Assembly: GCA_025454395.1 (NCBI GenBank)
Contig: JALOOM010000010.1
Span: 62,001 to 126,000 of the forward strand
Direction of reading: 5' to 3'
Source: Elainella sp. Prado103
GTDB taxonomy: Bacteria; Cyanobacteriota; Cyanobacteriia; Elainellales; Elainellaceae
DNA length: 64,000 bases
Below are positions 17,095 to 28,555 of this stretch, one piece after another. How positions within the stretch are numbered: position 1 is the first letter of the stretch; each line of letters opens with the position of its first letter. The notes under the pieces are model-generated. The model saw only the letters and a list, made by a program, of their open reading frames with translations, ran no database searches and was not told where the DNA came from. The translations under genes and the position numbers were made by a program.

Positions 17095-18420
17095 GTGGCA
17101 AATTATCATGATAGGCTGGGACTAAAATTGCCTATGCTTCAGGGGAGACGGGTACTAATTGGGATCGGCGGGGGCATTGCAGCCTATAAGGTCTGTCAAG
17201 TCATTTCCACCTTGGCAAAGTTGGGGATTGAAGTCCGAACAATCCTCACCGATAACGCGCAGCAGTTTATTACGCCGCTGACCGTTTCAACCTTGTGTCG
17301 CCATCCCGCCTATACCGATGATTTGTTCTGGCAGGCGGTTCACCATCGCCCACTGCATATTGAGCTGGGGGAATGGGCCGAGGTGATTTTGATCGCACCC
17401 CTGACCGCGAACTTGATGGCCAAGCTCGTGCATGGCATGGCAGATAATTTACTGACCAGTACCATTCTGGCTTCCACTGCTCCAGTGTTGTTGGCTCCTG
17501 CCATGAATACTGAAATGTGGCTCCAGCAATCAGTTCAGCGGAATTGGCAACTCCTACAAACTGATATGCGTTACCATGCGGTGAGCCCAGGCAGTGGAGT
17601 CCTGGCCTGCGATCGAGTCGGGATGGGACGCATGGCCGAGCCTTCCGAAATTTTGGCTTATCTTCACTCATTGCTCTACACCCATGGCAAGCGCGACTTA
17701 GTCGGTAAGCATTTGTTGGTCAGCGCTGGGGGCACCCGCGAACATCTCGATCCGGTGCGCTTTATCGGGAACCCTTCTACGGGCAAGATGGGGATCGCTT
17801 TAGCGCAAGCAGCTTTGCATCGCGGTGCGAAGGTGACTTTGGTTCATGCTCCGATGGAATCGCGACTGTTGAGTACTCTTCAGGGGGTGCGGCTCGTTCC
17901 CGTCGTGAGTGCTGTAGAAATGCGGCAAGCGATGCTGGGATCTTTTAATGAAGCCGACTGGACGATTATGGCGGCAGCGGTGGCTGATGTGCGCCCGACG
18001 GAATATAGCGTGGAAAAGTTACCGAAACGCTCCCTCCCGAACCACCTATCCCTGTCTTCCGCCCCCGATATTGTCTCTGAACTCAGTCATTTGCGTCGTC
18101 CAAACCAGCGACTCATTGGGTTTGCAGCCCAGACAGGAGACATTTTCACTCCGGCTTTGGAGAAACTGCAACGCAAAAAGCTGGATGCGATCGTGGCTAA
18201 CGCGATCGATCAAATGGATAGTGGGTTTGGCAGTGAGCAAAATCAGGCCATCTTTCTCGATCATGAAGGGCGGAAGGTGGCGATCGGTCAATGTAGCAAG
18301 TTGCAGATGGCCCACCACCTCTATGACTTTATTCACACGATGTCTGGGCGATCATTCATTCCGGATCCGGTCAATTCAACCCATTCAACCATTAGCCCGT
18401 CCGCTAGCTCGATCGGTTAG
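17095..18420 (+). CDS. coaBC: Phosphopantothenoylcysteine decarboxylase / phosphopantothenate-cysteine ligase CoaBC
   Basis: Bifunctional coenzyme A biosynthesis enzyme of 441 residues. The N-terminal FMN-dependent CoaC domain shows GGGIAAYK, APLTANLMAKLVHGMADNLL, the substrate-binding APAMNTEMW, and the flap Cys in SGVLACDRVGMGRM. The CoaB domain follows with VSAGGTREHLDPVRFIGN and MAAAVADVRP. GTG 17095 gives the longest form; ATG 17134 (MLQGRRVLIG) would start just before the Rossmann strand and cannot be excluded, as neither has a strong Shine-Dalgarno. The C-terminal Ser/Thr/Pro tail contains a small duplication (NSTHSTIS). Confidence 0.95.
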   Translation: MANYHDRLGLKLPMLQGRRVLIGIGGGIAAYKVCQVISTLAKLGIEVRTILTDNAQQFITPLTVSTLCRHPAYTDDLFWQAVHHRPLHIELGEWAEVILIAPLTANLMAKLVHGMADNLLTSTILASTAPVLLAPAMNTEMWLQQSVQRNWQLLQTDMRYHAVSPGSGVLACDRVGMGRMAEPSEILAYLHSLLYTHGKRDLVGKHLLVSAGGTREHLDPVRFIGNPSTGKMGIALAQAALHRGAKVTLVHAPMESRLLSTLQGVRLVPVVSAVEMRQAMLGSFNEADWTIMAAAVADVRPTEYSVEKLPKRSLPNHLSLSSAPDIVSELSHLRRPNQRLIGFAAQTGDIFTPALEKLQRKKLDAIVANAIDQMDSGFGSEQNQAIFLDHEGRKVAIGQCSKLQMAHHLYDFIHTMSGRSFIPDPVNSTHSTISPSASSIG

Positions 18421-18447
18421 AGTTCATCTTGGCCCTGCCATATTTCT

Positions 18448-18918
18448 CTACCCTAACCGGGCAGTACATTCCAGAATCATGCGCTGATTGGCGATGGCAT
18501 AGGGCTGCACTGCTAGGGCTCGCCGAAAGGACTGGATGGCTGCCCGATATTCTTCTAGGGCGGCGTAACATAATCCCATGCCGTGCAACGCTCCAAAATG
18601 GATTGGATTGAGCGCTACGACCTGCTGACAGTCCGCCAGGGAGTGACGATAGCGACCCTGCATATAATACAGCACGGCTCGCCGGTTCCAGGCTTCCGCA
18701 AAATCGGGTTGATCGCCAATTAACTCGGTTAAAATAGTCTCTGCCTGATCCACTTTGCCTGCTTGTAGCAAGGTCTGACTTTGCTCCAGAATACTCAGCC
18801 CGTAGACTCCTTTTTGGTAGAACCAGATGCGCCAGAGTTCTTGAGTGGCAGCCTCTCGGATCGCTTCATCTGAACTTTTGAGATCTGCCAATAGTTGATT
18901 GATCGCCGTATCGTCCAT
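18448..18918 (-). CDS. TPR protein (156 residues)
   Basis: Residues about 1-35 look like a HEAT-type helix pair (AINQLLADLKSSDEAIREAATQELW), followed by three TPR units with AEAWNRRAVLYYMQGRYRHSLAD and HFGALHGMGLCYAALEEYRAAIQ. The end is PYAIANQRMILECTARLG. It is soluble, with no signal peptide. It is convergent with coaBC and separated from it by 27 bp. It is probably an adaptor protein; the partner is unknown. Confidence 0.82.
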   Translation of the reverse strand: MDDTAINQLLADLKSSDEAIREAATQELWRIWFYQKGVYGLSILEQSQTLLQAGKVDQAETILTELIGDQPDFAEAWNRRAVLYYMQGRYRHSLADCQQVVALNPIHFGALHGMGLCYAALEEYRAAIQSFRRALAVQPYAIANQRMILECTARLG

Positions 18919-19352
18919 AGATTGCCGGGAGATTGTCGGATCAGAAAATCAGAAAACAGGTAATTAAGCGGGAAAAGACCAATTCACTCCATCGGATTGG
19001 TTCCCACCTTCTATTCTCGCTCATTTGGTTTAATATTCTGTAACAATTAGGCGATTCTGCTGGGGCAGGTGGAATCCCTGGGATGCAAATGGGATCTATT
19101 ACAAATCCGTAACAAAAATGGGATCGCTCCATAAACATGGGATCACATCCCAAAAATGGGATCTGTAACAAGGGGATGGATCAAATCAGGAAGACATACG
19201 CTACCCTATTGAGGCATTGTTTTGAGTCGTTGTCTTGAGGCATTGTTTTTAAGTCATTGGCTGAGCCGATCCCACCGTTGCTCAGATGCCCCTCAGAACA
19301 AGCCCGATCGCTCTGCCTCTGGTTGACCATTCCACGTTCGCAATTCACCGGC
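18919..19352. other. 434-bp gap between TPR gene and ftsW
   Basis: No gene was recognised. It contains four scattered copies of aaatgggatc (about 19085-19162) and a direct repeat of gaggcattgtttt (19211 and 19237) shortly before ftsW. The region serves two divergent promoters. Confidence 0.6.
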
Positions 19353-20537
19353 ATGACTGCACTGTTGCGCTACTTCCTGCCTTTTTTGGATCCCTCTGCT
19401 CAAGCCTGGTCAGTCGAGGCTCGGGTGCTACGCTGGCTCACCTTTCTTTGGCTATCGGTGGGGCTCGTCGTCATGTTTTCGGCTTCCTACGCCGTTGCAG
19501 ATGCCACCCTCGACGATGGACTGTACTACTTCAAGATCCAGTTGCTCTGGATTTTTCTGGGTTTGCTGGGCTTCAATATTTTGGTGCATACGCCCCTCCG
19601 CTATTTGATGGGGTTTGCCGATTGGGGCGTGATGATCATCCTGGGGCTGATTTTAGTGACCCTGCTCCCAGGTTTAGGCACCACCGTGAATGGAGCAACA
19701 CGCTGGTTGGTGATCGGGCCGGTCGGCATTCAACCTTCCGAGCTGATGAAACCCTTCCTGGTGCTTCAGAGTGCCCGGATCTTCGGTCAGTGGGATCGCC
19801 TGCCTTGGGCGGCTCGGCTCACCTGGATCGGCATCTTTGTGATCGTCCTGGCGGGCATTTTGTTGCAGCCGAACCTGAGTACAGCCGCCTTGTGTGGGAT
19901 GATGCTGTGGTTGATTGCCCTAGCCGCAGGGTTGCCGTATCGCTATTTGATCGGGGCAGCCGGTTCGGGTCTGTTGGCGGCGATCGTCAGTGTTAGCATC
20001 AAATCCTATCAACGACGGCGGTTAATTTCCTTCCTCAACCCCTGGGCCGATCCACGTCAGGATGGCTATCAACTGGTGCAAAGTTTGATGGCGATCGGCT
20101 CAGGCGGTTGGTTTGGTAAAGGGTTTGGTATGTCTCAGCAGAAATTGTTCTACCTGCCGATCCAATATACTGACTTTATTTTTTCGGTTTTTGCTGAAGA
20201 GTTTGGCTTGATCGGCTGTTTATTGTTGTTTGGGATGTTGGCAGTCTATGCCACTTTGGCGCTACGGGTGGCAGTGCGAGCGACGAATCCGGTCTATCGC
20301 TTGGTGGCGATCGGCATCATGATTCTCATGGTGGGTCAATCGCTGCTGAACATTGGAGTTGCTACCGGAGCTTTACCCACAACTGGCTTGCCATTTCCCC
20401 TATTTAGCTATGGGGGCAGTTCAATGATCGCCAGCTTGTTAGCCGCAGGCTTGTTGGTGCGGGTAGCGCGTGAAAATAGTGCCGAGGTGGTGACGATGAA
20501 CCGAAGGCAAGAACGCGATCCTCAAGAGGCACAATAA
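19353..20537 (+). CDS. ftsW: Peptidoglycan polymerase FtsW (SEDS family)
   Basis: A SEDS glycosyltransferase with about ten membrane segments that polymerises lipid II at the septum with its cognate class B PBP. Diagnostic motifs are GATRWLVIGPVGIQPSELMKP, GYQLVQSLMAIGSGGWFGKG, and GLPFPLFSYGGSSMIASL near the end. ATG 19353 (MTALLRYFLPF) gives 394 residues, normal for FtsW; an open upstream extension to TTG 19257 is less likely. No other division gene is adjacent. Downstream, tandem copies of its last codons are followed by a hairpin at about 20612-20636 (aggcaccgat / atcgatgcct) that may end transcription. Confidence 0.95.
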   Translation: MTALLRYFLPFLDPSAQAWSVEARVLRWLTFLWLSVGLVVMFSASYAVADATLDDGLYYFKIQLLWIFLGLLGFNILVHTPLRYLMGFADWGVMIILGLILVTLLPGLGTTVNGATRWLVIGPVGIQPSELMKPFLVLQSARIFGQWDRLPWAARLTWIGIFVIVLAGILLQPNLSTAALCGMMLWLIALAAGLPYRYLIGAAGSGLLAAIVSVSIKSYQRRRLISFLNPWADPRQDGYQLVQSLMAIGSGGWFGKGFGMSQQKLFYLPIQYTDFIFSVFAEEFGLIGCLLLFGMLAVYATLALRVAVRATNPVYRLVAIGIMILMVGQSLLNIGVATGALPTTGLPFPLFSYGGSSMIASLLAAGLLVRVARENSAEVVTMNRRQERDPQEAQ

Positions 20538-20614
20538 GTCTAAAAGGCGCAATAAGCCCAAGCGGCGCAATAAGTCCGAGCAGCACAATCAAGCCCAAGA
20601 GACACAAATTAAAG
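20524..20614. repeat. 18-bp tandem repeat overlapping the ftsW stop codon
   Basis: The unit is of the type aagaggcacaataagtct, about five copies with increasing divergence. The first carries the last codons of ftsW (Glu-Ala-Gln-stop). The second and third copies still contain CAATAA. Confidence 0.85.
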
Positions 20615-20757
20615 GCACCGATGCATGGATCGATGCCTGCTTGTTCATTTCGACGGTAGGTGACTGATTCATAGGCAAGGACTGAAGCCCCTGGTTGCAG
20701 CCATCAGACGATCCAAAGTGATCCGCTGACTCGGACAAGCTGCCTTAGAATCACGGC

Positions 20758-21819
20758 TTACACGGCAGCGAGCAACTGATCGATCTGCTTGGCGGTTTCA
20801 AAGAAGTAGGCGGCATTTTCTTCTGGGGTTTTGGGCAGAATGCCGTGACCCAGGTTAAGGATATGACCGTGATTACCTGCTTTGCGAATCGTATCGAGAA
20901 TTCGATCGCGGATAAAGGCTTTAGAGCCAAACAGGGCACAGGGATCGATGTTACCTTGTACACCGATGTCATAGCCTAATCGCCGCCGGGCATCAGCCAT
21001 GTCAACCGTCCAATCGACACTGACAATGTCAACGCCTGACTCGCCCATTAACTCTAATACTCCTGCACTACCACTGATGTAGAGAATCATCGGGGTGTCG
21101 GGATGGGTCGCTTTCACCTGTTGCACGATCCGTTGTTGATAGGGGAGAGCAAAGGTGCGGTAGTCTTGTGGGCTGAGTTGACCGGCCCAAGAGTCAAACA
21201 TTTGGACAATCTGCGCCCCACAGTCGATCTGGTAACGCACGTAGGTTGCGATCGAATCTGCCAGGTGACCGAGTAACTGATGCAGCATCGCCGGTTCTGA
21301 GAAGGCCATGCTCTTGATCGTGGAGTAATCTTTGGAACTCTTCCCTTCGATCGCATAGGCTGCTAAGGTCCAGGGTGCGCCCACAAAGCCTAGCACCGTT
21401 GCCTCATTGCCCACTTCTTGACGGAGAGTTTGCAGAATATCGCGAATGAAGGGGAGAGATTCCTCTGGTTCTAGAGGACGCAGCGCATCGACTTGCTCCT
21501 GGCTACGAATGGCAGGTTCAATGATCGGGCCCCGGCTTTCGATAATGTCAAACGGAATACCCATGCCCGGCAGAGGAGTCAAAATGTCGGAGAACAGAAT
21601 CACACCATCGGGACGAAAGGCCCGCCAGGGTTGCAACGAAATCTCAACTGCCAACTCCACATTTTCCGATCGCTCCCGAAACGATGGATACCGATCGCGC
21701 AAATCCCGGTAAACCTTCATGTAGCGTCCGGCCTGACGCATCATCCAAACGGGAGGGCGGTCTAGTTTTTCTCCTCGTGCAGCCCGCAGCAGATAAGGAA
21801 TTTGATTTGATCCGATCAT
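20758..21819 (-). CDS. hemE: Uroporphyrinogen decarboxylase HemE
   Basis: It decarboxylates uroporphyrinogen III to coproporphyrinogen III in heme and chlorophyll synthesis. The 353-residue length is standard. Motifs: [13 protein letters not shown] near residue 22 (RQAGR substrate loop), the catalytic Asp in [14 protein letters not shown] near 77, [16 protein letters not shown] near 140, and the C-terminal [14 protein letters not shown]. It is convergent with ftsW; the gap upstream (21820-22365) should hold its promoter. Confidence 0.97.
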   Translation of the reverse strand: MIGSNQIPYLLRAARGEKLDRPPVWMMRQAGRYMKVYRDLRDRYPSFRERSENVELAVEISLQPWRAFRPDGVILFSDILTPLPGMGIPFDIIESRGPIIEPAIRSQEQVDALRPLEPEESLPFIRDILQTLRQEVGNEATVLGFVGAPWTLAAYAIEGKSSKDYSTIKSMAFSEPAMLHQLLGHLADSIATYVRYQIDCGAQIVQMFDSWAGQLSPQDYRTFALPYQQRIVQQVKATHPDTPMILYISGSAGVLELMGESGVDIVSVDWTVDMADARRRLGYDIGVQGNIDPCALFGSKAFIRDRILDTIRKAGNHGHILNLGHGILPKTPEENAAYFFETAKQIDQLLAAV

Positions 21820-22365
21820 TTCAACCCCGTTACCAAAATAAATGAATTCTTAAGCGCACTTGCTAGCTTACCATTGGGTGCAGCCTCTCCCTGAGCCCCT
21901 GATCGCCAAACTGTTACAAAATTTCAGATTTGCCGATCGCTCTAGCCCTGATGCATTCAGCAGTCAACCCGTCAAGGGGCTCTCTCTCAATTCCGTCCTT
22001 CAGATGTCTTCACAATTTGCAATTATGTTTGCAATAATCCGTTACAAAGAGCACTGCATTCGTTCACAGGTTCATTCAATCATCGGATTGCTAGCAGATC
22101 GTGCATGATTTACCATTGTGTGATCTCGATGCTTGGCTGAAATTATCAACATTGCTTGACATTGGATTATCTTTTGCGTTCCCCCTGTCCTGACTCGTTC
22201 CCCCTGACCTGACTCGTTAACCCTGGACTGATCGCTGACACTCTGATCGCTGCCACTCTGATCGCTGGCACCACTCACTGACTGGTACTACTCACTGAAT
22301 ATCACTAATCCTGAATATCACTAATCCTGAATATCACTAATCCTGAATACTACTAATCTTGACTC
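21820..22365. other. 546-bp gap with three short tandem arrays
   Basis: No gene was recognised between divergent hemE and the NMT1-like gene. Arrays seen are gttccccctgacctgactc (about 22177-22218, two copies), ctgatcgctgacact (22228-22272, three copies), and ctgaatatcactaatc (22295-22358, four copies). The last ends 8 bp before the ATG of the following gene, so it lies in its leader. Confidence 0.75.
22295..22358. repeat. 16-bp tandem repeat, 4 units
   Basis: The unit is ctgaatatcactaatc; the fourth copy differs at one base. It occupies the position where the Shine-Dalgarno of the next gene would be expected, and no clear one is visible. Confidence 0.95.
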
Positions 22366-23391
22366 ATGCTGAACCGTCGATCGCTCTTCAAAGCTTCTGG
22401 ATATTTTAGTGCGGCTGCCCTGGTGTCTCCCTGGCTGACATCGGCGCGTCAGTTGAAGTCCCGTGCGGCTGAATCGCCTGTAATGACCATGCAACTCGAC
22501 TGGGTGTTTAACGTCCAGTTTGCCGGGCTTTTGCTGGCAGAGCATCAGGGGTTATATCGCCAAAAGGGGCTAACCTTAACCATTAAACCCTGGGAATCGG
22601 GGATGATTGTGCCGGAGGTGGTGGCGGCAAACCCGATGATGATTGGCTGCTCTGAGCAAAATCTGATTTTGGATGCCCAAGCGCAGGGAATTCCCCTCAA
22701 GGCGATCGCCACCATGTTCCAAGCCTCGCCCTATGCCCTGATGACAATGCCCAATCGTGGATTGACCCAACTCACCGATCTAGTTGGCAAAAAAGTGGGA
22801 GTTCATGCCGATGGGGTGAAGGTGATGGAGCTGGTGAAAGGGGTGAGCGGTTTGGCTCCTACGGACATTGAAGTTGTAGAAATTCCCTACGACAACAAAC
22901 TCGATCGGCTAATCAGTGGCGAGCTAGATGCACTGCAATGCTATGCCGTTGATGAACCGATCGGGTTTAGGCAAAAGGTGGGGGAGGCTCCTGTCCTGAT
23001 GCCCATGGATCAGTATGGCTACAAAGCCTATGCCCAGGTGTTTTTCACCACCGATTCCATGCTGCAACAAGCCCCCGAACAGGTGAAAGCCTTTCTCGAA
23101 GCGAGCTTTGCAGGCTGGGAACTGGCGCTGGCGGATATTCCGGGGACAGCGCGACTAGTGGCTGAAACCTACGCTGCACCCGGCAGCAAATATACCAATG
23201 TAGACTATCAGCAGCAGTCACTTCAGTTGGTGGGTGAGTATGTTCTCCGGGGCATCAACCCCGATCAGATGGGGATGATTCTGCCGGAGCAATGGCAACA
23301 GACTGCTGACCTGATGGCTCAATATGGCATTATTGCCCAAGCTCCTAGCGGAGCAGACTCGCTCGATCTGAGTCTCTGGACACCTGCTTAA
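22366..23391 (+). CDS. ABC transporter substrate-binding protein, NMT1/THI5-like
   Basis: A twin-arginine-like leader (NRRSLFKASGYFSAAALVSP) precedes a periplasmic binding fold of about 310 residues. The opening MTMQLDWVFNVQFAGLLLAEHQGLYRQKGL and the segment LTQLTDLVGKKVGVHADG are characteristic of the NMT1/SsuA group that binds thiamine precursors, sulfonates or similar. No permease or ATPase gene is adjacent, so it is an orphan component. The exact ligand is not deducible. Its C-terminus (TPA-stop) is repeated just downstream. Confidence 0.9.
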   Translation: MLNRRSLFKASGYFSAAALVSPWLTSARQLKSRAAESPVMTMQLDWVFNVQFAGLLLAEHQGLYRQKGLTLTIKPWESGMIVPEVVAANPMMIGCSEQNLILDAQAQGIPLKAIATMFQASPYALMTMPNRGLTQLTDLVGKKVGVHADGVKVMELVKGVSGLAPTDIEVVEIPYDNKLDRLISGELDALQCYAVDEPIGFRQKVGEAPVLMPMDQYGYKAYAQVFFTTDSMLQQAPEQVKAFLEASFAGWELALADIPGTARLVAETYAAPGSKYTNVDYQQQSLQLVGEYVLRGINPDQMGMILPEQWQQTADLMAQYGIIAQAPSGADSLDLSLWTPA

Positions 23392-23417
23392 TTCGCCTGC
23401 TTAAGTTGCTTGCTTCA
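23383..23417. repeat. 13-bp tandem repeat overlapping a stop codon
   Basis: cctgcttaattcg (carrying the stop of the NMT1-like gene) is followed by cctgcttaagttg and a degenerate third copy starting cttgcttca. Confidence 0.7.
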
Positions 23418-23422
23418 TCGGT

Positions 23423-25024
23423 TCAAGCTTTATCCTCCACGGCTTCCAGGAAAGGAGCCAGTTGTTGATTCAGCCATCCGGTTTGGACAAACTCGGCATA
23501 GGTGTTGGCTTCTACGGTCAGTAGCTCTTGCTTCAACTGATCGGTGATCGTAGTGCGCAGGTTAGGGTACTCATCTTGTAATCGATCGATCTCGGTTTGA
23601 ATCCGCTCGATTTCGCCCTTAACCAAGGTTGTTTGATAGCGGCTGAATTCTGGATCGAGTCCTGGTCGTTGATCAACTTGCTCTAAATAGGATAGGACTC
23701 GCTTCATGGCACTGAGCCGAGCCACCGCTTCCTGGTAAGCCTGCTGCGAGCCATCGCCTAATAACCCCAATTTCTGTAATAAGGGTTTGATCGTTAAGCC
23801 CTGAACTAACAAGGTGAATAACACAACCCCAAAAACAGTAGCAATGAGAGTGTCTCGACCGGGTAATTCGTCCGGAACGCTGAGGGCCAGGGCGATCGCT
23901 ACCGATCCCCGCAATCCGCCCCACCAGAGAATCGTTTGATCCGCAATGGGCACCGGAGCAGGATTACCCAAATTATTCAGCGCACTCAAGCCATAAATGC
24001 TGAGCGCTCGCACCAAGATCATGCTGAGCACCGTGATCGCAATAATGGGCAGATTATCCTGCAAACTGCTAAAGCGAACCTGGGTGCCGATCAACAAGAA
24101 AACAATGGAGTTGACGAAGAAGGCCAGAAACGCCCAAAACTCAGTCACAATCAGACGAGTACGCGGATTCATGCCAATGCGGGAACCAAAATTGCCCAAC
24201 ACCAGCCCAGCAATCACCGTACTGATTACACCAGAACCGCCCAAATCTTCCGCGATCAGATAAGCAGCATAGGCCGATACCAGGGTGAGTGACTGTTCTA
24301 CCAAAGGCAAATCAAAGCGCTGCGTCAGGTAGGAAATGCCAAAACCGAGCAACCCCCCAACGGCTAAACCCACCCCCACAACGCGCACCAACTCGATCGT
24401 CACTGCTTGCAAACTGGGATCAACGGTGCCTAAGCTGAGGCTCAGCAGAAACCCGAAGGCCACCACGGCCATGCCGTCATTAAATAGGCTTTCCCCTTCC
24501 ATCAGCGTCGAGAGTCGAGCACCTACGCCCAACTCACGAAATAGGGCGATCACTGACACCGGATCGGTGGCAGAAAGACTCGCTCCCAACAATAGTGCGG
24601 TAGTTAAAGAAAGGTTGGTGAACTGGTTCAGCCCCAACACGACACCTGCCACTGAGATCACTACCCCCAGCGTGGCATACAGGCAAACTGGAAGCAGGTT
24701 TTGCTTCAACTCTTTCCAGTGCAGATTCCAAGCCGCTTCAAACAACAGGGGCGGCAAAAAAATTGCCAGAATCAGTCCAGGAGAGAGATTCACGAGCCGG
24801 ACATCTAGCAGGGCTAAGCCTAATCCCACAATTACCAGCAGGAGAGTATAGGGGATTCGCCGAAACCAGCCAAAGATATGCGGCAAGGTAGCCACACTCA
24901 GGGAAACCGATAAGACGAGCAAGAATTGTTTGAGATTGGCTTCGATCGAAACCATCTCTTCACTCAACATCATTTCAATCGCCATAAGCCATTGCAATTT
25001 TAGGGGAATTTTTAGAGAATTCAC
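23423..25024 (-). CDS. Na+/H+ antiporter, CPA1 (NhaP) type
   Basis: About twelve membrane segments (residues about 30-420) and a cytoplasmic helical tail of about 110 residues. Ion-pathway motifs: GASLSATDPVSVIALFRELG near 160 and MEGESLFNDGMAVVAFGFLLSL near 185, the Asp pair typical of CPA1. GGLRGSVAIALALSVP near 370 is also diagnostic. The start is uncertain among several Met residues (1, 14, 18, 19, 24); 533 residues is at the normal length. It helps pH and Na+ homeostasis. Confidence 0.93.
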   Translation of the reverse strand: MNSLKIPLKLQWLMAIEMMLSEEMVSIEANLKQFLLVLSVSLSVATLPHIFGWFRRIPYTLLLVIVGLGLALLDVRLVNLSPGLILAIFLPPLLFEAAWNLHWKELKQNLLPVCLYATLGVVISVAGVVLGLNQFTNLSLTTALLLGASLSATDPVSVIALFRELGVGARLSTLMEGESLFNDGMAVVAFGFLLSLSLGTVDPSLQAVTIELVRVVGVGLAVGGLLGFGISYLTQRFDLPLVEQSLTLVSAYAAYLIAEDLGGSGVISTVIAGLVLGNFGSRIGMNPRTRLIVTEFWAFLAFFVNSIVFLLIGTQVRFSSLQDNLPIIAITVLSMILVRALSIYGLSALNNLGNPAPVPIADQTILWWGGLRGSVAIALALSVPDELPGRDTLIATVFGVVLFTLLVQGLTIKPLLQKLGLLGDGSQQAYQEAVARLSAMKRVLSYLEQVDQRPGLDPEFSRYQTTLVKGEIERIQTEIDRLQDEYPNLRTTITDQLKQELLTVEANTYAEFVQTGWLNQQLAPFLEAVEDKA

Positions 25025-25059
25025 CGATGATCATAATGGGAGTGATGGGAGAAGTCTAT

Positions 25060-25110
25060 TTAGCTAACCTGGAGAATTAGCCAACCTGGAGAATTAGCCA
25101 ACCTGGAGCA
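25060..25110. repeat. 17-bp tandem repeat overlapping a stop codon
   Basis: The unit is ttagccaacctggagaa, three copies; the first differs at one base. The stop codon of the methyltransferase gene (TAA, plus-strand tta at 25094) opens the third unit, and two more copies with the same stop lie downstream. Confidence 0.95.
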
Positions 25111-26272
25111 CCAATCCTTTCAGATACAATCCTTCTGGATGATAAATGCTGACGGGATGATCGGAGGGTTGGGTGAGGTGATGCAGAATACGAACAGGTC
25201 TGCCCATCTCGATCGCCGCAGCGGTCACAGCACCATTAAAATATTCTGGAATTACCACTTGCGAGCAGGAGAAGGTAAAGAGGAGCCCGTTGGGGCGCAG
25301 TTTGTTGATTGCCAATTGATTGAGCCGTTTGTATGCCATGACAGCTTGATGGCGGGCGGATAAACTTTTGGCAAACGCGGGGGGATCGAGCACTATGACA
25401 TCATAGTCTGAATCGCATTCCTTTAAGAATGTAAATACATCTTCGATATAAGCTGCATGAGCATTATCTAATCCATTTCGATCGATATTCTCTTTTGTCC
25501 AACCGATCGCCTTCACCGAGCTATCAACTGAATCAACTTGTTTGGCTCCAGCTCGGAGCGCATAAACTGAAAAACCACCTGAATAGCAAAATGTATTCAG
25601 AATCTTTTGGTCTTTGGCATATTCAGCCAGTAATCTGCGATGTTCTCGTTGATCGACGAAAAAGCCAGTTTTTTGCCCAGTTTCCCAATCCACTTGAAAG
25701 GAGTTGCCATACTCCAAGACTTCACCCGTTTGGGATTCACCCCACAAATAATCACCGATCGGGTCAGTTTTTTGCTTCCATAAAACAGAAGCACTTTTGT
25801 CGTAAATTGCCTTTAATCGATCACCATAAATCTGGCGTAACTGGGTCGCGATCCACTCTCGCTGCTGATACATCCCGATCGAATGGGATTGCATCACCGC
25901 AACACCGTTATACCAATCAATAATTAAGCCTGGAAATCCGTCCCCTTCGGCATTGACCAGCCGGTAGCAATTGGTATGGGGCTGATCCACCAATCCCAAT
26001 CGTTGCCGTAATTGATAGGCAGACTGAAGTTTCTCCGTCAGTAATGCGGAGAGATCGGAGACTGGCTCAAACGAGAAGATTTTTACCGCAATGCTGCCAG
26101 AGCCATAATGGCCCATGGCTAAAAACTCGTGGCGATCACTATACACCTCCACTACATCCCCTGCCTGGGGTTCCCCTTCCTGGGTTTTGATCGCTCCTGA
26201 AAAGATCCAGGGATGAAAACGACGCACGGCATCTGCTTTATGTTTGTGCAGAATCAAACGCGGAAAAACCAT
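25094..26272 (-). CDS. Class I SAM-dependent 23S rRNA m5C methyltransferase (RlmI family)
   Basis: An N-terminal PUA-type RNA-binding domain (about 1-75; HPWIFSGAI) is followed by an EEHI-like segment and a Rossmann methyltransferase domain (about 180-390). SAM motif I is ILNTFCYSGGFSVYALRAGA, preceded by KTGFFVDQREHR, and motif IV is DVIVLDPPAFAKS. The catalytic Cys is in LFTFSCSQVV. The 392-residue length matches the RlmI/YwbD family. Known members methylate C1962 of E. coli 23S rRNA. Confidence 0.92.
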   Translation of the reverse strand: MVFPRLILHKHKADAVRRFHPWIFSGAIKTQEGEPQAGDVVEVYSDRHEFLAMGHYGSGSIAVKIFSFEPVSDLSALLTEKLQSAYQLRQRLGLVDQPHTNCYRLVNAEGDGFPGLIIDWYNGVAVMQSHSIGMYQQREWIATQLRQIYGDRLKAIYDKSASVLWKQKTDPIGDYLWGESQTGEVLEYGNSFQVDWETGQKTGFFVDQREHRRLLAEYAKDQKILNTFCYSGGFSVYALRAGAKQVDSVDSSVKAIGWTKENIDRNGLDNAHAAYIEDVFTFLKECDSDYDVIVLDPPAFAKSLSARHQAVMAYKRLNQLAINKLRPNGLLFTFSCSQVVIPEYFNGAVTAAAIEMGRPVRILHHLTQPSDHPVSIYHPEGLYLKGLVLQVG

Positions 26273-26457
26273 AGGATCTCTCAGGTGAAGGCAAGGAGCA
26301 AGCAGACTGCATTCAGCATAGATTCTATGGAATCTCCAGCACTCATTCAGTCTACTGCTCTATCCTACTGCTCTCCTACGGCTCTGGTGCGTTTGTGGTT
26401 GCCGATCGCAGCCGGGGATGGCCGTGCAGGCTGAACGTCAACCAGCAATCATTGGGC

Positions 26458-27063
26458 TCAGCGTTTACGGCGTTGACGATGCCGAACCAACCAAACCATA
26501 CCGCCCACGAGGAGCCCGCCTAACACAATCTTAGAAACTGGGGCCAGATACTCTTCCACTAATTCGTAGTTGTCGCCTAACGCATAGCCGGCCGTGGTGA
26601 GTAACAGTGTCCAGCCCAAGGTTCCCAGGGTGGAATAGATTAAAAAAGTGCCAAATCGCATTTTGCTGAAGCCTGCTGGCAAGGATATCAGGGTGCGAAT
26701 GCCCGGCACCAATCGCCCAAAAAAAACGGCTTTCGTGCCGTGACGGTAAAACCAACGCTGAGATTTGTCAATTTCTTCCGAAGAGATGCCTAACCATTTG
26801 CCATAGCGATCGATCCATCGCTTCAGCCGATCTTCGCCCAAATATACCCCAATGTAGTACCAGGGCAGGGCACCCAGCATGGTACCGAGGACACCAGCCA
26901 TGACCGCAGGGACAAACCCCATTTGGCCTTTAGCGACTGTAAAGCCAGCCAGTGGCATGATCAATTCGGAGGGGATCGGCGGAAACAAATTCTCCAGAAA
27001 CATCAGCAAACCAATGCCAACGTAACCCAATGAAGTCATGATTTGGGTAATCCACTCTGCCAT
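26458..27063 (-). CDS. DedA family membrane protein
   Basis: A 201-residue SNARE-associated/DedA protein with four to five membrane segments. Diagnostic sequences are ENLFPPIPSELIMPLAGF near residue 25 with the conserved Glu, and FFGRLVPGIRTLISLPAGFSKM near 115 with the GRxxPxxR motif. The C-terminus is basic (RHRQRRKR). DedA proteins act in lipid-carrier recycling and membrane homeostasis. It stands alone between rlmI-type and ahcY genes, all on the same strand. Confidence 0.93.
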   Translation of the reverse strand: MAEWITQIMTSLGYVGIGLLMFLENLFPPIPSELIMPLAGFTVAKGQMGFVPAVMAGVLGTMLGALPWYYIGVYLGEDRLKRWIDRYGKWLGISSEEIDKSQRWFYRHGTKAVFFGRLVPGIRTLISLPAGFSKMRFGTFLIYSTLGTLGWTLLLTTAGYALGDNYELVEEYLAPVSKIVLGGLLVGGMVWLVRHRQRRKR

Positions 27064-27265
27064 GGGGAAAATAGCTCCTAATGCGCGTTAAATCGGGTGT
27101 GAGACCCATCCAAATCGAAACAATGCCCCTGCTAGCTGAGCGCCTTGATTTTTGTGGCAATAATGATGCCAGTTCCTGATGCCAGTTGTTATTGAGACCA
27201 ATCATTCATGCCAAAAAATGGAGCAGGATTTCAACCTGCCCCAGTCTCAGAATCAACGGCGGCGA

Positions 27266-28555
<1,290 letters not shown>
